From positions 60,001 to 124,000 of the forward strand of contig JANIIK010000722.1 in the NCBI GenBank assembly GCA_027704905.1: a DNA stretch of 64,000 nt, given 5' to 3'. The notes below the pieces were generated by a model. That model did no database searches. It was given only the letters and a program-made list of their open reading frames with translations, and had not been told where the DNA came from. Source of the DNA: Muraenolepis orangiensis (lineage: Eukaryota; Chordata; Actinopteri; Gadiformes; Muraenolepididae). Position numbers and translations under genes: made by a program. Positions 10,004 through 20,421 of the stretch are shown here, one piece after another (position 1 is the stretch's first letter; each line of letters begins with the position of its first letter).

Positions 10004-10959
10004 CTGGAAGAGAGAGAGAGAGAGAGGAGACAAGTGGACAACTGGCTCCCTTAACATGGCCGCTCATAGGGAGCACAGAGGACTGGAAGATTCATCAACG
10101 GTTGGAATTGTTGATTGAAATGTGGAAACTAATATAAATGAAACCATGACACATTTAAACGTTTGAAACATTTAAATGTGTCATGTATTTATTTATAAAT
10201 CTTAAATCCTCTTTATTGGTCTCATGTACACACACAGTGAAATGTGTTTCTCTGCATTTAACCCATCCTAGTATTAGGAGCAGTGGGCAGCTATTGTATA
10301 TACAGCACTAGGGGAGCAGGGTAAGGGTCTGGTGCCTTGCTCATGGGCACCTCGGGTGTTTCGGGGACTTGAACCGGGGACCTTCTGGTTCCCGAGCCAA
10401 GTCTCAAAAGACAGAGCTATCCACCCGACAATTTATATAAATTTCCACATTAATATAAATGAATACATGAGACACATTGTAATGTTTCTACAGCTGTCAG
10501 GTGGCAGAACTTCTTCAGATTTGTTTCTCACTTCCCTTTTCTTATATTTAATTCAACGTTCGGCCAAAACACTTCAGAATAATTTACTAACAATTTAATG
10601 GGAACCTTTGAGCACAGAAATACATTTGCAAATTAAATCTTCTATTCATTAAATTATGTCTTTTTAGGAGTCTTAACTGAACTTGAAGGATACTTGTTTG
10701 CCCATTTCATGAAGTACAAATTAATTCAATGATATGCATAATAAATGATGAATGCTCATCGTAATTAAATCATTACAAAAACAATGTAAATAATAACATT
10801 AAGTGACTGAACTCCATTCAATAATATGTGTCTACTGCCCTTAACAACCAAACATTTAGAAGTTTCAATGTTTAGAATATATATTTAAAAAATGTGTTCT
10901 TCAGACCAATTTCGATATAAACTTAATGTTCAGGGAGTTATATCAGATAAAGAAAAGTG
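10004..10959 (-). other. Cluster 2 J-C intron
   Basis: Intron-like sequence homologous to the other J-C introns. At about 10195-10435 it holds an inserted repeat (TTATTGGTCTCATG...GAACCGGGGACCTTCTGGTT), a SINE-like element whose shortened version is at 33765-33880 in cluster 4. Confidence 0.7.
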
Positions 10960-10989
10960 TCCTCCTCAATAAGAGTCTGTACAAAAACC
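10960..10989 (-). pseudogene. Deleted J2: only the RSS end remains
   Basis: The flank AAAGTGTCC is joined directly to TCCTCAATAAGAGTCTGT and the nonamer ACAAAAACC (10981-10989). Compared with J1 about 62 bp are missing: the splice donor, the whole J coding sequence, the heptamer and the start of the spacer. The three bases TCC shared by both edges mark a microhomology deletion. C2 therefore has no adjacent J. Confidence 0.9.
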
Positions 10990-11465
10990 TCCCTCCCATT
11001 GAAGACACATCTCACTGACACACAGACACTAACTTATCACAAGAAACTATGAAGGAGTTCACATTTGATCAACTCAAGCCCTGGTTAGTCACTTTTATCA
11101 AGTGTTTCAAAGTATGGACTGTATTTATTCTACATGTATTATCATAAAATATTTGAAGGACATTTGATTATCTTAACACTACACTCACATAACTTAATTG
11201 TAATACAGATACATGAATTTCAAAGATAATAGTAGCATACATTATTATGTTTTTTTATGAAACTAGCAATTTATTTTTATTTTAAAAGTAGAAAACTAGA
11301 ACATTTAAGAATGTCAAACAAACCAAGAAAAACATGAATTGGAAAAAAGTCTCAGATGATGAATTCTGATTGTTTGCAGCTAAATCCACATTCCATAAAG
11401 TGTGAATGTAGAAGAGATACAGAGGTCCTCCCAGAATGTATGCATTCACCCTAACCCCCAGTGTG
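10990..11465. other. Cluster 2 J-V spacer
   Basis: AT-rich non-coding sequence homologous to 869-1376. No gene. Confidence 0.7.
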
Positions 11466-11832
11466 ATGAGTGGAAACAGGTGGTTCACTCTCACACCCAG
11501 TGTGATGAGTGGAAACAGGTGGTTCACTCTCACCCCCAGTGTGATGAGTAGAAACAGGTGGTTCACTCTCACCACCAGTGAGATGAGTAGAAACAGGTGG
11601 TTCACTCTTACCCCCAGTGTGATGAGTGGAAACAGGTGGTTCACTCTCACCCCCAGTGTGATGAGTGGAAACAGGTGGTTCACTCTCACCCCCAGTGTGA
11701 TGAGTGGAAACAGGTGGTTCACTGTCACCCCCAGTGTGATGAGTGGAAACAGGTGGTTCACTCTCACCCCCAGTGTGATGAGTGGAAACAGGTGGTTCAC
11801 TCTCACCCCCAGTGTGATGAGTGGAAACAGGT
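11466..11832. repeat. 39-bp E-box minisatellite upstream of V2 (9 full copies)
   Basis: Nine full units plus a partial unit merging with the promoter. All units keep AACAGGTGG; two of them differ by GTAGAAACAGG instead of GTGGAAACAGG. Confidence 0.95.
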
Positions 11833-11851
11833 CATTTCCATACAGAGGAAG

Positions 11852-11896
11852 CTTTGCATGCTGAGCTGAAACTGGGCTTCTGAGAGGGTTTAAAAG
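11852..11896 (+). promoter_or_regulatory. V2 promoter: octamer-like and TATA-like boxes
   Basis: CTTTGCAT at 11852-11859 and TTTAAAAG at 11889-11896, spaced as in V1, V3 and V4. Confidence 0.78.
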
Positions 11897-11960
11897 TCCT
11901 CTCAGTTCAACACTGCAGGACTCTGAGCTGTCACTCAACCCCCCAGAAACCGTGGCAACC

Positions 11961-12429
11961 ATGAATCACCTCACCATCCTTTTCTGGACAGTGGTCTGTG
12001 GATCCTTAACAGGTGGGTTCATTCCTCTCCATCCACACGTGGACCACCCGTCTGTGTTAGCTTGTGTTTTCTGTTGGATGACTCCATGTTATGTTTGTTT
12101 GTTTTCTATAGGAACCAGCAGTCAGGTGACTGTGACCCAGCCACCAGTAGTGACTTTTACTGCAGGATCCAGAGTCACTCTGACCTGTAAAACCAACCCA
12201 GCGGTTTATAGACGTAGTGGTTACGGTGAATGCATATTCTGGTACCAACAGAAACCCGGTGAAGCCCCCAAGCTCATCATGACATATACAAACCAACTTG
12301 TATCACCAACACCAGCTCGGTTTAGTGGCAGTGGAGGCAGAACTGACTTCTCTCTGACCATCGCCGGAGCCCAGCCTGAAGACGCAGCAGTTTATCACTG
12401 TCAGAGTTACCATAGTAGTGATGTGTTCA
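11961..12429 (+). CDS. Ig light-chain variable segment V2 (kappa-like)
   Basis: Exon 1 (11961-12012) gives the same leader as V1. Intron 12013-12111. Exon 2 (12112-12429) encodes SQVTVTQPPVV, TLTCKTN, an extended CDR1 (VYRRSGYGECIFWYQQ), RFSGSGGRTDFSL, and AVYHCQSYHSSDVF. The frame and splice sites are intact. CDR1 holds an additional cysteine just before the core tryptophan region, not seen in the other V segments; with two canonical cysteines already present it would be unpaired or could bond with CDR3 or another chain. CDR3 germline coding is the shortest of the five. The 12-RSS follows directly. Confidence 0.95.
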
Positions 12430-12457
12430 CACAGTGATTGAGAGCCGTACATAAACC
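12430..12457 (+). other. V2 recombination signal, 12-bp spacer
   Basis: CACAGTG (12430-12436), 12-bp spacer, ACATAAACC (12449-12457). Confidence 0.97.
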
Positions 12458-12604
12458 TCCCTCAGTCAGACTGTGTAGTCACTGAGTCGTTACAGCAGGA
12501 ACCTGCTGCAGCTGCTGAGGGGGAAGAGACTCTGACACAGAGCACTGAGCACAGAGCTGCTCTAACCAGGGGCCTCAAGCAAGAACCAGCTTTATACTGC
12601 TCTA

Positions 12605-13995
12605 CACTATGAAATATACAGATACTACCTCAACTACCACATGTTATATACTACTACTACCTCAACTACCACATGTTATATACTACTAACTCAACTACCA
12701 CATGTTATATACTACTACTACCTCAACTACCACATGTTATATACTACTACTACCTCAACTACCACATGTTATATACTACTACTACCTCAACTACCACATG
12801 TTATATACTACTACTACCTCAACTACCACATGTTATATACTACTACTACCTCAACTATCACATGTTATATACTACTACTACCTCAACTACCACATGTTAT
12901 ATACTACTACTACCTCAACTACCACATGTTATATACTACTACTAACTCAACTACCACATGTTATATACTACTAATACCTCAACCACAACATGTTATATAC
13001 TACTACTAACTCAACTACCACATGTTATATACTACTACTACCTCAACTACCACATGTTATATACTACTACTACCTCAACTACCACATGGTATATACTACT
13101 ACTAACTCAACTAACACATATTATATACTACTACTACCTCAACTACCACATAGTATATACTACTACTACCTCAACTACCACATGTTATATACTACTACTA
13201 CCTCAACTACCACATGGTATATACTACTACTAACTCAACTAACACATATTATATACTACTACTAACTCAACTACCACATGTTATATATTACTACTACCTC
13301 AACTACCACATGTCATATACTACTACTACCTCAACTACCACATGTTATATACTACTACTACCTCAACTACCACATGTTATATACCACTACTAACTCAACT
13401 ACCACATGTTATATACTACTACTAACTCAACTACCACATGTTATATACTACTACTAACTCAACTACCACATGTTATATACTACTACTACCTCAACTACCA
13501 CATGGTATATACTACTACTACCTCAACTACCACATGTTATATACTACTACTACCTCAACTACCACATATTATATACTACTACTACCTCAACTACCACATG
13601 TTATATACTACTACTACCTCAACTACCACATATTATATACTACTACTACCTCAACTACCACATGTTATATACTACTACTACCTCAACTAACACATGTTAT
13701 ATACAACTACTAACTCAACTACCACATGTTATATACTACTACTACCTCAACTAACACATGTTATATACTACTACTACCTCAACTACCACATGTTATATAC
13801 TACTACTACCTCAACTACCACATGTTATATACTACTACCTCAACTACCACATGTTATATACTACTACTACCTCAACTACCACATGTTATATACTACTACT
13901 ACTACCTCAACTAACACATGTTATATACTACTACTAACTCAACTACCAGATGTTATATACTACTACTAACTCAACTACCACATATTATATACAAC
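12605..13995. repeat. 32-bp satellite after V2 (about 43 copies)
   Basis: A regular tandem array of the 32-bp unit; common variants change CATGTT to CATATT or CATGGT and CTACCTC to CTAACTC. All ORFs of the YTTTTSTTTCYILLLPQ type that run through it are artefacts of the stop-free unit. Confidence 0.97.
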
Positions 13996-14440
13996 TAGAT
14001 TAGATTACATTAGATTCTAATGTAATGTCATTTCACAGCACAAGTTCAGTACAGTGATAATAATGTAGCATCTAACCAGAGGGCAGATGCTGCAGTAAAG
14101 CGCCTGGTGATATAATATCATTTACAGTTTAAATGTACAGGTTAAAGACAGTCTAGGTATAAATGTGATATGAGCATGATAATGGCTATATGTATATACA
14201 GGTAAGTGATCATTTAACAGGTAGTGATCAGTGGTATGCCCTTATTGAAAGCAGGATACATATATATAAATGTAAATGAATATACAAGTGAGCATATATA
14301 AATGTATGGTATATATAAATGTATACACAGGGGTAGGAGCAGTTCTATCAACAGTTGAGATTTAAATCTATATGGCAGGTAGAGTAAACAGGTATCTTAG
14401 TAATAAATACTAGCGCATTGCCCGTGGGATTCCACGGGAT
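13996..14440. repeat. Dispersed fish repeat (LINE 3' region type)
   Basis: Begins AGATTAGATTACATTAGATT and contains GTAGCATCTAACCAGAGGGC, wording shared with 25778-26100. Such segments are common 3' ends of fish LINEs, probably of Rex type. Non-coding. Confidence 0.5.
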
Positions 14441-14534
14441 GGCTATGGCCCCTACATGAGTATTGTGTAGGATGATCACCTGACTTCCATTGTTACGGCC
14501 TCAGCTCAGCATTGAAACCCCGGAATTTTCTGCG

Positions 14535-15055
14535 GCAGCAGTGGGGGGGGGGGGGCAGCAGAGGGGGGGGAGTAGAGGGGGGGCAGCTACAGGGGGGGGG
14601 GCAGCAGAGGGGGGGGCAGCAGAGGGGGGGCAGCAGAGGGGGAGGCAGCAGAGGGGGAGGGAAGCAGGGGGGGGGGAGTAGAGGGGGGCAGCAGTGGGGG
14701 GGGGGGCAGCAGAGGGGGGGCAGCAGAGGGGGAGGCAGCAGAGGGGGAGGGAAGCAGGGGGGGGGGAGTAGAGGGGGGCAGCAGTGGGGGGGGCGGCAGA
14801 GGTGCAGCAGCGGGGAGGGGGGACAGCAGAGGGGGGACAGCAGAGGGGGAGGAAAGCAGAGGGGGGGCAGCAGAGGGGGTGGGAAGCAGGGGGGGGGGAG
14901 TAGAGGGGGGGCGGCTACAGGGGGGGGGACAGCAGAGGGGAAGGAAAGCAGAGGGGGGGGCAGCAGGGGGGGGGGGGGACAGCAGAGGGGGGGGGCACAG
15001 CAGAGGGGGGGGGCACAGCAGAGGGGGGGGGCACAACAGAGGTGTGGCAGCAGGG
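14535..15055. repeat. Poly-G/GCAGCAGAG minisatellite
   Basis: Irregular tandem units of about 15 bp made of a run of G followed by CAGCAGAG or AGTAGAG. It is strongly G-rich on the + strand and could form G-quadruplexes. The glycine-rich and proline-rich ORFs in it are artefacts. Confidence 0.95.
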
Positions 15056-15064
15056 GCGGCCGGT

Positions 15065-15232
15065 GTTTAGGGTGAGGTGTTTAGGGTGAGGTGTTTAGGG
15101 TGAGGTGTTTAGGGTGAGGTGTTTAGGGTGAGGTGTTTAGGGTGAGGTGTTTAGGGTGAGGTGTTTAGGGTGAGGTGTTTAGGGTGAGGTGTTTAGGGTG
15201 AGGTGTTTAGGGTGAGGTGTTTAGGGTGAGGG
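15065..15232. repeat. 14-bp minisatellite GTGTTTAGGGTGAG
   Basis: About eleven near-perfect copies of GTGTTTAGGGTGAG that run into the LINE relic. Confidence 0.95.
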
Positions 15233-16060
15233 TGGAGGAGGTGAGACGGTCTAACCTGACTGACTGGGGTCAGTTGGTTAGGAAGTCTAATAACCAGTTA
15301 CACACTGAGGGGTTGATGTCAAGGTTCTTGGTTTTCATGAGGTCACCCAGTTTGAAGATGAGTTTGAAGGGGGTGATGGTGTTAAATGCTGAGCTGAGGT
15401 CTATGAACAGCATTCTCACGTGGGTGTTGCTCTCATCCAGGAGGGAGAGAGCGGAGTGAAGAGCTGAGGAAATGGTGTCCTCCGTGCTCCTGTTCTCACG
15501 GTAGGTAGATTGGTGTTAATCCAGTGAGGTTGAGAGGCCAGATTTGAGGTGAGCCAGGACCAGCCTCTCCAAGCACTTCATGACGATGGGGGTGAGGGCA
15601 ACAGGGCAGAAGTCGTTGAGGCTCGCTGCAGAAGAGCGTTTTGGCGCTGGCACAATGGAGGTGGTTTTAAAGCACACGGGGACAACTGCCTGAGCCAGTG
15701 ACAAGTTGAAAATGTCAGTAAGGACCTCGGTCAGCCGCTCAGCGCAGTTCCTGAGCACGCCACCGGGGACGCCATCAGGACCAGCTGCCTTATGAGCATT
15801 TGTTCTGCTCTGTGCCGCACGCACGTCTGTGGGGGAGAGGGGGAGGGGCTGGTGGTCAACGGGGAGAGGAGCCCTGGTGGGCCGTTCGGGTTGTCAGTGG
15901 TTGGGGGGGAGTTGTTGGAGGGTTTATAATCCGTGATGGCCTGGATACCCTGCCACATGCGTCGGGGATCGGAGTTGTTGAAGTGGTCTTCAACCCTTCG
16001 CTTGTGTTTGAGCTTGGCCCGCTTGATGCCCTTTTCAGATTAGCCCTGGCTAAACAGTAG
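15232..16060 (-). pseudogene. LINE reverse-transcriptase relic
   Basis: Read leftwards: HKAAGPDGVPG (about 15760-15790), LNDFCPVALTPIVMKCLERL (about 15555-15615), then in another frame LFIDLSSAFNTI (about 15390), which is RT motif A with its catalytic aspartate, and WLLDFLTN. This order is that of a CR1/L2/Rex-type LINE reverse transcriptase. Frameshifts separate the blocks, and the C-terminal part is cut off by the minisatellite. Two other relics of similar type are at 39695 (with 46711) and 52107. Confidence 0.75.
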
Positions 16061-16515
16061 GCCAGTGCATCGCCCGACCTAAAAGCTCACGTGCGAGTAG
16101 GAGGACCTCTCTGTTCATCACCGGCTTCTGGTTGGGGAATGTTGTGATCTGTTTGAGGTGGTGACAGTGGGGACAGACACTACTAATTCAACTACCACAT
16201 ATTATATACAACTACTACCTCAACTACAATATATTACATACAACTACCACCTCATTGACCACATTTTATATACAACTAGTACCTCAACTAACACATATTA
16301 TATACAGCTACTACCTCTACTACCACATATGATATACACAAGTACTACCTTAACTAACACATACTATATAAAGCTACTATCTCAACTCCCAAAAAGTATA
16401 CACACAACTACTACCTCAACTACCACATATTATAACTACTACCTCAACTACCACATATTACAACTACTACCTCAACTACCACATATAACATACAACTACT
16501 ACCTCAACTACCACT
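16061..16515. repeat. LINE edge and degenerate 32-bp satellite
   Basis: A short stretch that may be LINE sequence is followed from about 16180 by about ten degenerate 32-bp satellite units. Confidence 0.65.
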
Positions 16516-16519
16516 AACC

Positions 16520-16740
16520 CCGTCTCTGTGGTGAGCTGTGGCTGTCCTCTGTGCTACATCTCTCCCAGCCCATGTGGAGGGCCTTGTCAGCCTGGTCACT
16601 CCACAATACACTTTGCTCTGTTTACCCCCTTCAAGAAAGTTCAACACAACAACACCACTTGGCTCCTCATAATCACAAAGCTTCTATCTTGGACTCTATT
16701 TTGGAATCCGAGCCGAGCCTCGGTCCACCCTCACTTCAAA
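16520..16740 (+). pseudogene. PAK-derived duplicated segment, copy 2 (truncated)
   Basis: Homologous to 4430-4770 up to GGTCCACCCTCAC, then diverges into unrelated sequence. An open frame continues to 16886 with no recognisable domain. Confidence 0.65.
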
Positions 16741-16985
16741 TGGAAACAGTAAAAAAATCCCTTGAAGGAACTATTCCTCCCCAGGTCCCCCTAGTTCCTA
16801 GTTCCCCAGAACTGTTTGGTCCGAAAGCACCTATGGTAAGAGGAAGAAAACCAAATAGAATAGAAGAATATACTAAGATGTTTTAAGAAATATAATCAAT
16901 AAGTGATGACATGGTTAAAGTGTACAGGATGAACCAGGTGGAAACACCTGGAGCAAGACGTGGCACATTCTGATTCATTGCCGCT
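16741..16985. other. Unassigned stretch
   Basis: Contains the end of an open frame (16551-16886) with no recognised motif. Nothing else is seen. Confidence 0.4.
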
Positions 16986-17425
16986 GCTGCCATCAGGGAG
17001 GCTGGTGTGTTGTTGTGTTGTAACGCTCCCTCCTGCTGCCATCAGGGAGGCTGGTGTGTTGTTGTGTTGTAACGCTCCCTCCTGCTGCCATCAGGGAGGC
17101 TGGTGTGTTGTTGTGTTGTAACGCTCCCTCCTGCTGCCATCAGGGAGGCTGGTGTGTTGTTGTGTTGTAACGCTCCCTCCTGCTGCCATCAGGGAGGCTG
17201 GTGTGTTGTTGTGTTGTAACGCTCCCTCCTGCTGCCATCAGGGAGGCTGGTGTGTTGTTGTGTTGTAACGCTCCCTCCTGCTGCCATCAGGGAGGCTGGT
17301 GTGTTGTTGTGTTGTAACGCTCCCTCCTGCTGCCATCAGGGTGGCTGGTGTGTTGTTGTGTTGTAACGCTCCCTCCTGCTGCCATCAGGGTGGCTGGTGT
17401 GTTGTTGTGTTGTAACGCTCCATAG
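16985..17425. repeat. 49-bp minisatellite (about 9 copies)
   Basis: Near-perfect 49-bp units containing GCCATCAGGGAGGCTGGTG and TGTTGTAACGCTCCC. The last two copies share a G-to-T change (CAGGGTGGC). Confidence 0.95.
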
Positions 17426-17546
17426 AGTTGTTTTTTGAATCAACGTGAGCATCAGCGCAGCGAGCCTGAAGTAGCATAACTTTGTATACTGTTCCTTTTT
17501 GTTAACCCTTCTCTTTGTGACGCTAACCAACGCTGTTGTTTTGCAG

Positions 17547-17633
17547 CATCCGTTCCTGGAGATGGCCAAGCCTCTGTCCACCCTCACACCCCTCATCCTG
17601 GCAGCTAAGGAAGCCATGAGGAACAACCGCTAA
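17547..17633 (+). pseudogene. Last exon of a p21-activated kinase (PAK2-like)
   Basis: After an acceptor-like TTGTTTTGCAG, an 87-bp open exon ends in TAA and encodes 28 residues beginning HPFLEMAKPLSTLTPLI and ending AAKEAMRNNR. Group I PAK kinases, especially PAK2, end with HPF(L)..AKPLSSLTPLI.AAKEA...NR at the C-terminal edge of the kinase domain, so the match runs the whole length. No upstream PAK exon is visible on either side, so this is most likely a captured gene fragment. It is the best preserved of the PAK-related copies; the others (4640, 25330, 48860) have lost the frame. It could be the true last exon only if the rest of the gene lay beyond the 49-bp array, which the sequence does not show. 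Confidence 0.75.
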
Positions 17634-17960
17634 ACACTAGCCTCCGCCGGCTACCAGGCTAACCCAACGACTGCTATGCCAACTAGCATCTTTGGAACGC
17701 TGAACCTCCCGCAACCCGCTATCGGCATAGCAGGGTTAGCTAAATTATTTTATTTTATTTTTCAAAATGTTACCGGCTTTTCTGTATATTTCACCCCCCC
17801 CCCCTCCTTGAAAGACCTTGATAAAAGAAGTGCCTCTTGAACATCATATTTTCAGTGCTCCATCATGTCGGAGAGGTTGTTTTATTTGTTCTCCCAGTGG
17901 TTCTGCAGAGACGTCCGGCCATTCCTCAGGGTCCCTTCCGACACTTGGAGGGGATCTCCA
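17634..17960 (+). other. PAK 3' UTR-like and unassigned sequence
   Basis: The first 70 bases match the sequence following the PAK relic in the other copies (AACACTAGCCTC...GCTACCAGGCT). The rest, with a poly-C tract near 17800, is not recognised. Confidence 0.45.
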
Positions 17961-17964
17961 CGCT

Positions 17965-18092
17965 CAGCTATTGTATGTATGTATATATATAGATATATAT
18001 ATCTATATGTATATATAGATATATATCTATATATATATAGATATATATCTATATATATATATAGATATATATATATATATATATATATAATT
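17965..18092. repeat. AT-rich (TATAGA)/(TA) microsatellite
   Basis: ATATATAGATATATATCTAT repeats, self-complementary and likely to form cruciforms. Confidence 0.95.
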
Positions 18093-18237
18093 GACTATAG
18101 CAGAGTACGGCTTCATACGCGTGCGGTGGAACTTGACTTTCCATCATTGTTTTCCCAACGTGCGGATGAAGCCCGTCTTATATCAGACAATAGCCGAGGG
18201 TCGCGGTTCCTTTTTAGCTTCATGGTAAAGCAGGACT

Positions 18238-19917
18238 TTGATAGGCGGGTCATGCTCCTTCACCTTGCGGGTGGTTGTGTTCACCACGTCACCGGGTTTA
18301 GCTCACTCAGTCATTTTACACGGTTCAGTCGGGGCGACTCAGCGCAGACGATCAGACAATCATTCATTCCTGCATTCAAACGCTCCGAAAACGGTGGAAC
18401 TCGCCAACGTTAAGGGAGTCAAAGTTGTGCAGCCGCAGGTTGAAGACGTCGCTCCGCCCCCGCCTGAGGACGTCGCTCCGCCCCCGCCTGAGGACGTCGC
18501 TCCGCCCCCGCCTGAGGACGTCGCTCCGCCCCCGCCTGAGGACGTCGCTCCGCCCCCGCCTGAGGACGTCGCTCCGCCCCCGCCTGAGGACGTCGCCCCG
18601 CCCCCGCCTGAGGACGTCGCCCCGCCCCCGCCTGAGGACGTCGCTCCGCCCCCGCCTGAGGACGTCGCTCCGCCCCCGCCTGAGGACGTCGCTCCGCCCC
18701 CGCCTGAGGACGTCGCTCCGCCCTCGTCTGCTGACACCGCGCCGTACCCGCCTGACGATCTCACGCAACCCCCGTCTGCTGACGCCGCGCCGGATCCGCC
18801 CGACGACGTCACGCAGCCCCCGTCTGCTGACGCCGCGCCGTACCCGCCCGGCGACGTCACGCAGCCCCCGTCTGCTGACGCCGCGCCGTACCCGCCTGAC
18901 GACGTCACGCAGCCCCCGTCTGCTGCGCCGTACCCGACTGACGACGTCAAGTGGCCCCCGTCTGCTGACGCCGCGCCGTACCCGCCTGACGATGTCACGC
19001 AACCCCCGTCTGCTGACGCCACGCCGGATCCGCCCGACGACGTCACGCAGCCCCCGTCTGCTGACGGCGCGCCGGATCCGCCCGACGACGTCACGCAGGC
19101 CCCGTCTGCTGACGCCGCGCCGTACCCGCCCGACGACGTCACGCAGCCCCCGTTTGCTGACGCCGCGCCGTACCCGCCTGACGACGTCACGCAGCCCCCG
19201 TCTGCGAACGCTAACCCATACCCGCCCAACGATGTCACGCAGCCTCCGTCTGCTGACGTCACGCAGCCCCCGTCTGCTGACGCCGCGCCGTATCCGCCCG
19301 ACGACGTCACGCAACCCCCGTCTGCTGACGCCACGCCGGATCCGCCCGACGACGTCACGCAGCCCCCGTCTGCTGACGCCGCGCCGGATCCGCCCGACGA
19401 CGTCACGCAGGCCCCGTCTGCTGACGCCACGCCGTACCCGCCCGACGACGTCACGCAGCCCCCGTTTGCTAACGCTACGCCGTACCCGCCCGACGATGTC
19501 ACGCAGCCTCCGTCTGCTGACGTCACGCAGCCCCCGTCTGCTGACGCCGTGCCGTATCCGCCCGACGACGTCACGCTGTCCCCGGCTGTCGACTACAGAG
19601 GGGGTTCAGAGCAGACCCCTGAGGAGACTCCAGAGGAGGTCCCGAAGGAGACCCTTAGAGGAGACCCCTGGAGGAGGGTCCAGAGGAGACCTCCAGAGAG
19701 GACTCCCACCGACCTGGGCAGAAGGGGTGGCTCTCTTCCCGGGCCCCACCCGCCCACCAAATCTCCTCCACCCCCCCGGATCATCGAATGGGACGCAGAC
19801 GGTCCAGAGGGGCGGGGTTGGCCCCCGCGCTGCTACAGTCGGGATCTGTTCTTTTCCCTCAACTGCCACCGGGAACACCCCTTCAAGCCGGGTTGGACGC
19901 CAGGAGGCGCCCGTTGA
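18238..19917 (+). CDS. Proline-rich ORF at the 3' end of a Gypsy element
   Basis: A long open frame with three parts. The first 70 residues or so are non-repetitive. Next come eleven or so copies of a 24-bp unit coding EDVAPPPP and about twenty longer variants of the type PSADAAPYPPDDVTQP. The last 110 residues end in FKPGWTPGGAR, directly before a polypurine tract and an LTR. The ending resembles the tails of fish Gypsy polyproteins, so I place it inside the retroelement. Because the units are multiples of three and GC-rich, other frames and the opposite strand are open too, and whether this frame is translated is uncertain. No protease, RT or integrase motif is present in the window portion. 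Confidence 0.4.
   Translation: MIGGSCSFTLRVVVFTTSPGLAHSVILHGSVGATQRRRSDNHSFLHSNAPKTVELANVKGVKVVQPQVEDVAPPPPEDVAPPPPEDVAPPPPEDVAPPPPEDVAPPPPEDVAPPPPEDVAPPPPEDVAPPPPEDVAPPPPEDVAPPPPEDVAPPPPEDVAPPSSADTAPYPPDDLTQPPSADAAPDPPDDVTQPPSADAAPYPPGDVTQPPSADAAPYPPDDVTQPPSAAPYPTDDVKWPPSADAAPYPPDDVTQPPSADATPDPPDDVTQPPSADGAPDPPDDVTQAPSADAAPYPPDDVTQPPFADAAPYPPDDVTQPPSANANPYPPNDVTQPPSADVTQPPSADAAPYPPDDVTQPPSADATPDPPDDVTQPPSADAAPDPPDDVTQAPSADATPYPPDDVTQPPFANATPYPPDDVTQPPSADVTQPPSADAVPYPPDDVTLSPAVDYRGGSEQTPEETPEEVPKETLRGDPWRRVQRRPPERTPTDLGRRGGSLPGPHPPTKSPPPPRIIEWDADGPEGRGWPPRCYSRDLFFSLNCHREHPFKPGWTPGGAR
18445..19580. repeat. 24-bp and longer GC-rich minisatellite with GACGTC
   Basis: Part one (about 18445-18720) is a tandem 24-bp unit GACGTCGCTCCGCCCCCGCC plus TGAG. 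Part two (to about 19580) is a related degenerate array with GACGACGTCACGCAGCCCCC. Every unit carries a palindromic GACGTC. Confidence 0.95.
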
Positions 19918-20421
19918 GGGGGGGGTACTGTCACAGTTACGGTGGTTGGCAGGGGGCGTGGCCTAGCCACGTGCGCTGGTGGCGCACACACGCTCCTGTC
20001 AACAATCACGTTGGTTGGCAGGGGGCGTGGCCAAGCCACGTGCGCTGGCCACACACACACACACACACACTTGGACTCAATTTCCCCCCGTGTAATTTGT
20101 TCATCACCTCACCTGGGGTATATATACGTTGTCTTTCTTTTACCCCAGTGTGAGGTCGTTACTTTACTATGCACGTAGTTCTCCCGTCTGGTACCCATTG
20201 CCTGCCAACTACCTGCCGGTACTCCGCACCCGATACCCCTGGTACAGACTCCTTCCCCTGTCCCGGACTACCCGCCGGTCACCTGCCTGCCGGTACTCCG
20301 CGGATCGTCCTCCCCGTGTACCCTTGTGTTTTGTGTGTGTTTGGAAATAAAGCCGTCTCGTATTACTCTCCACTTGTCGGCGTCTGCGTTCGGGGTCCAA
20401 CCCACTCCCTCTCTCGTGACA
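19911..20421 (+). mobile_element. Gypsy-type 3' LTR with polypurine tract
   Basis: A polypurine tract (about 19913-19925, GAGGGGGGGG) is followed by a 493-bp LTR from TGTCACAGTTACGG (19929) to CTCTCGTGACA (20421). It contains two copies of a roughly 67-bp repeat with GGTTGGCAGGGGGCGTGGCC, a TATA-like GTATATATACG near 20118 and AATAAA near 20346. The same LTR, in reverse and with three copies of the inner repeat, is the solo LTR at 43731-44290. No 5' LTR is seen, so the element is 5'-truncated. Confidence 0.85.
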
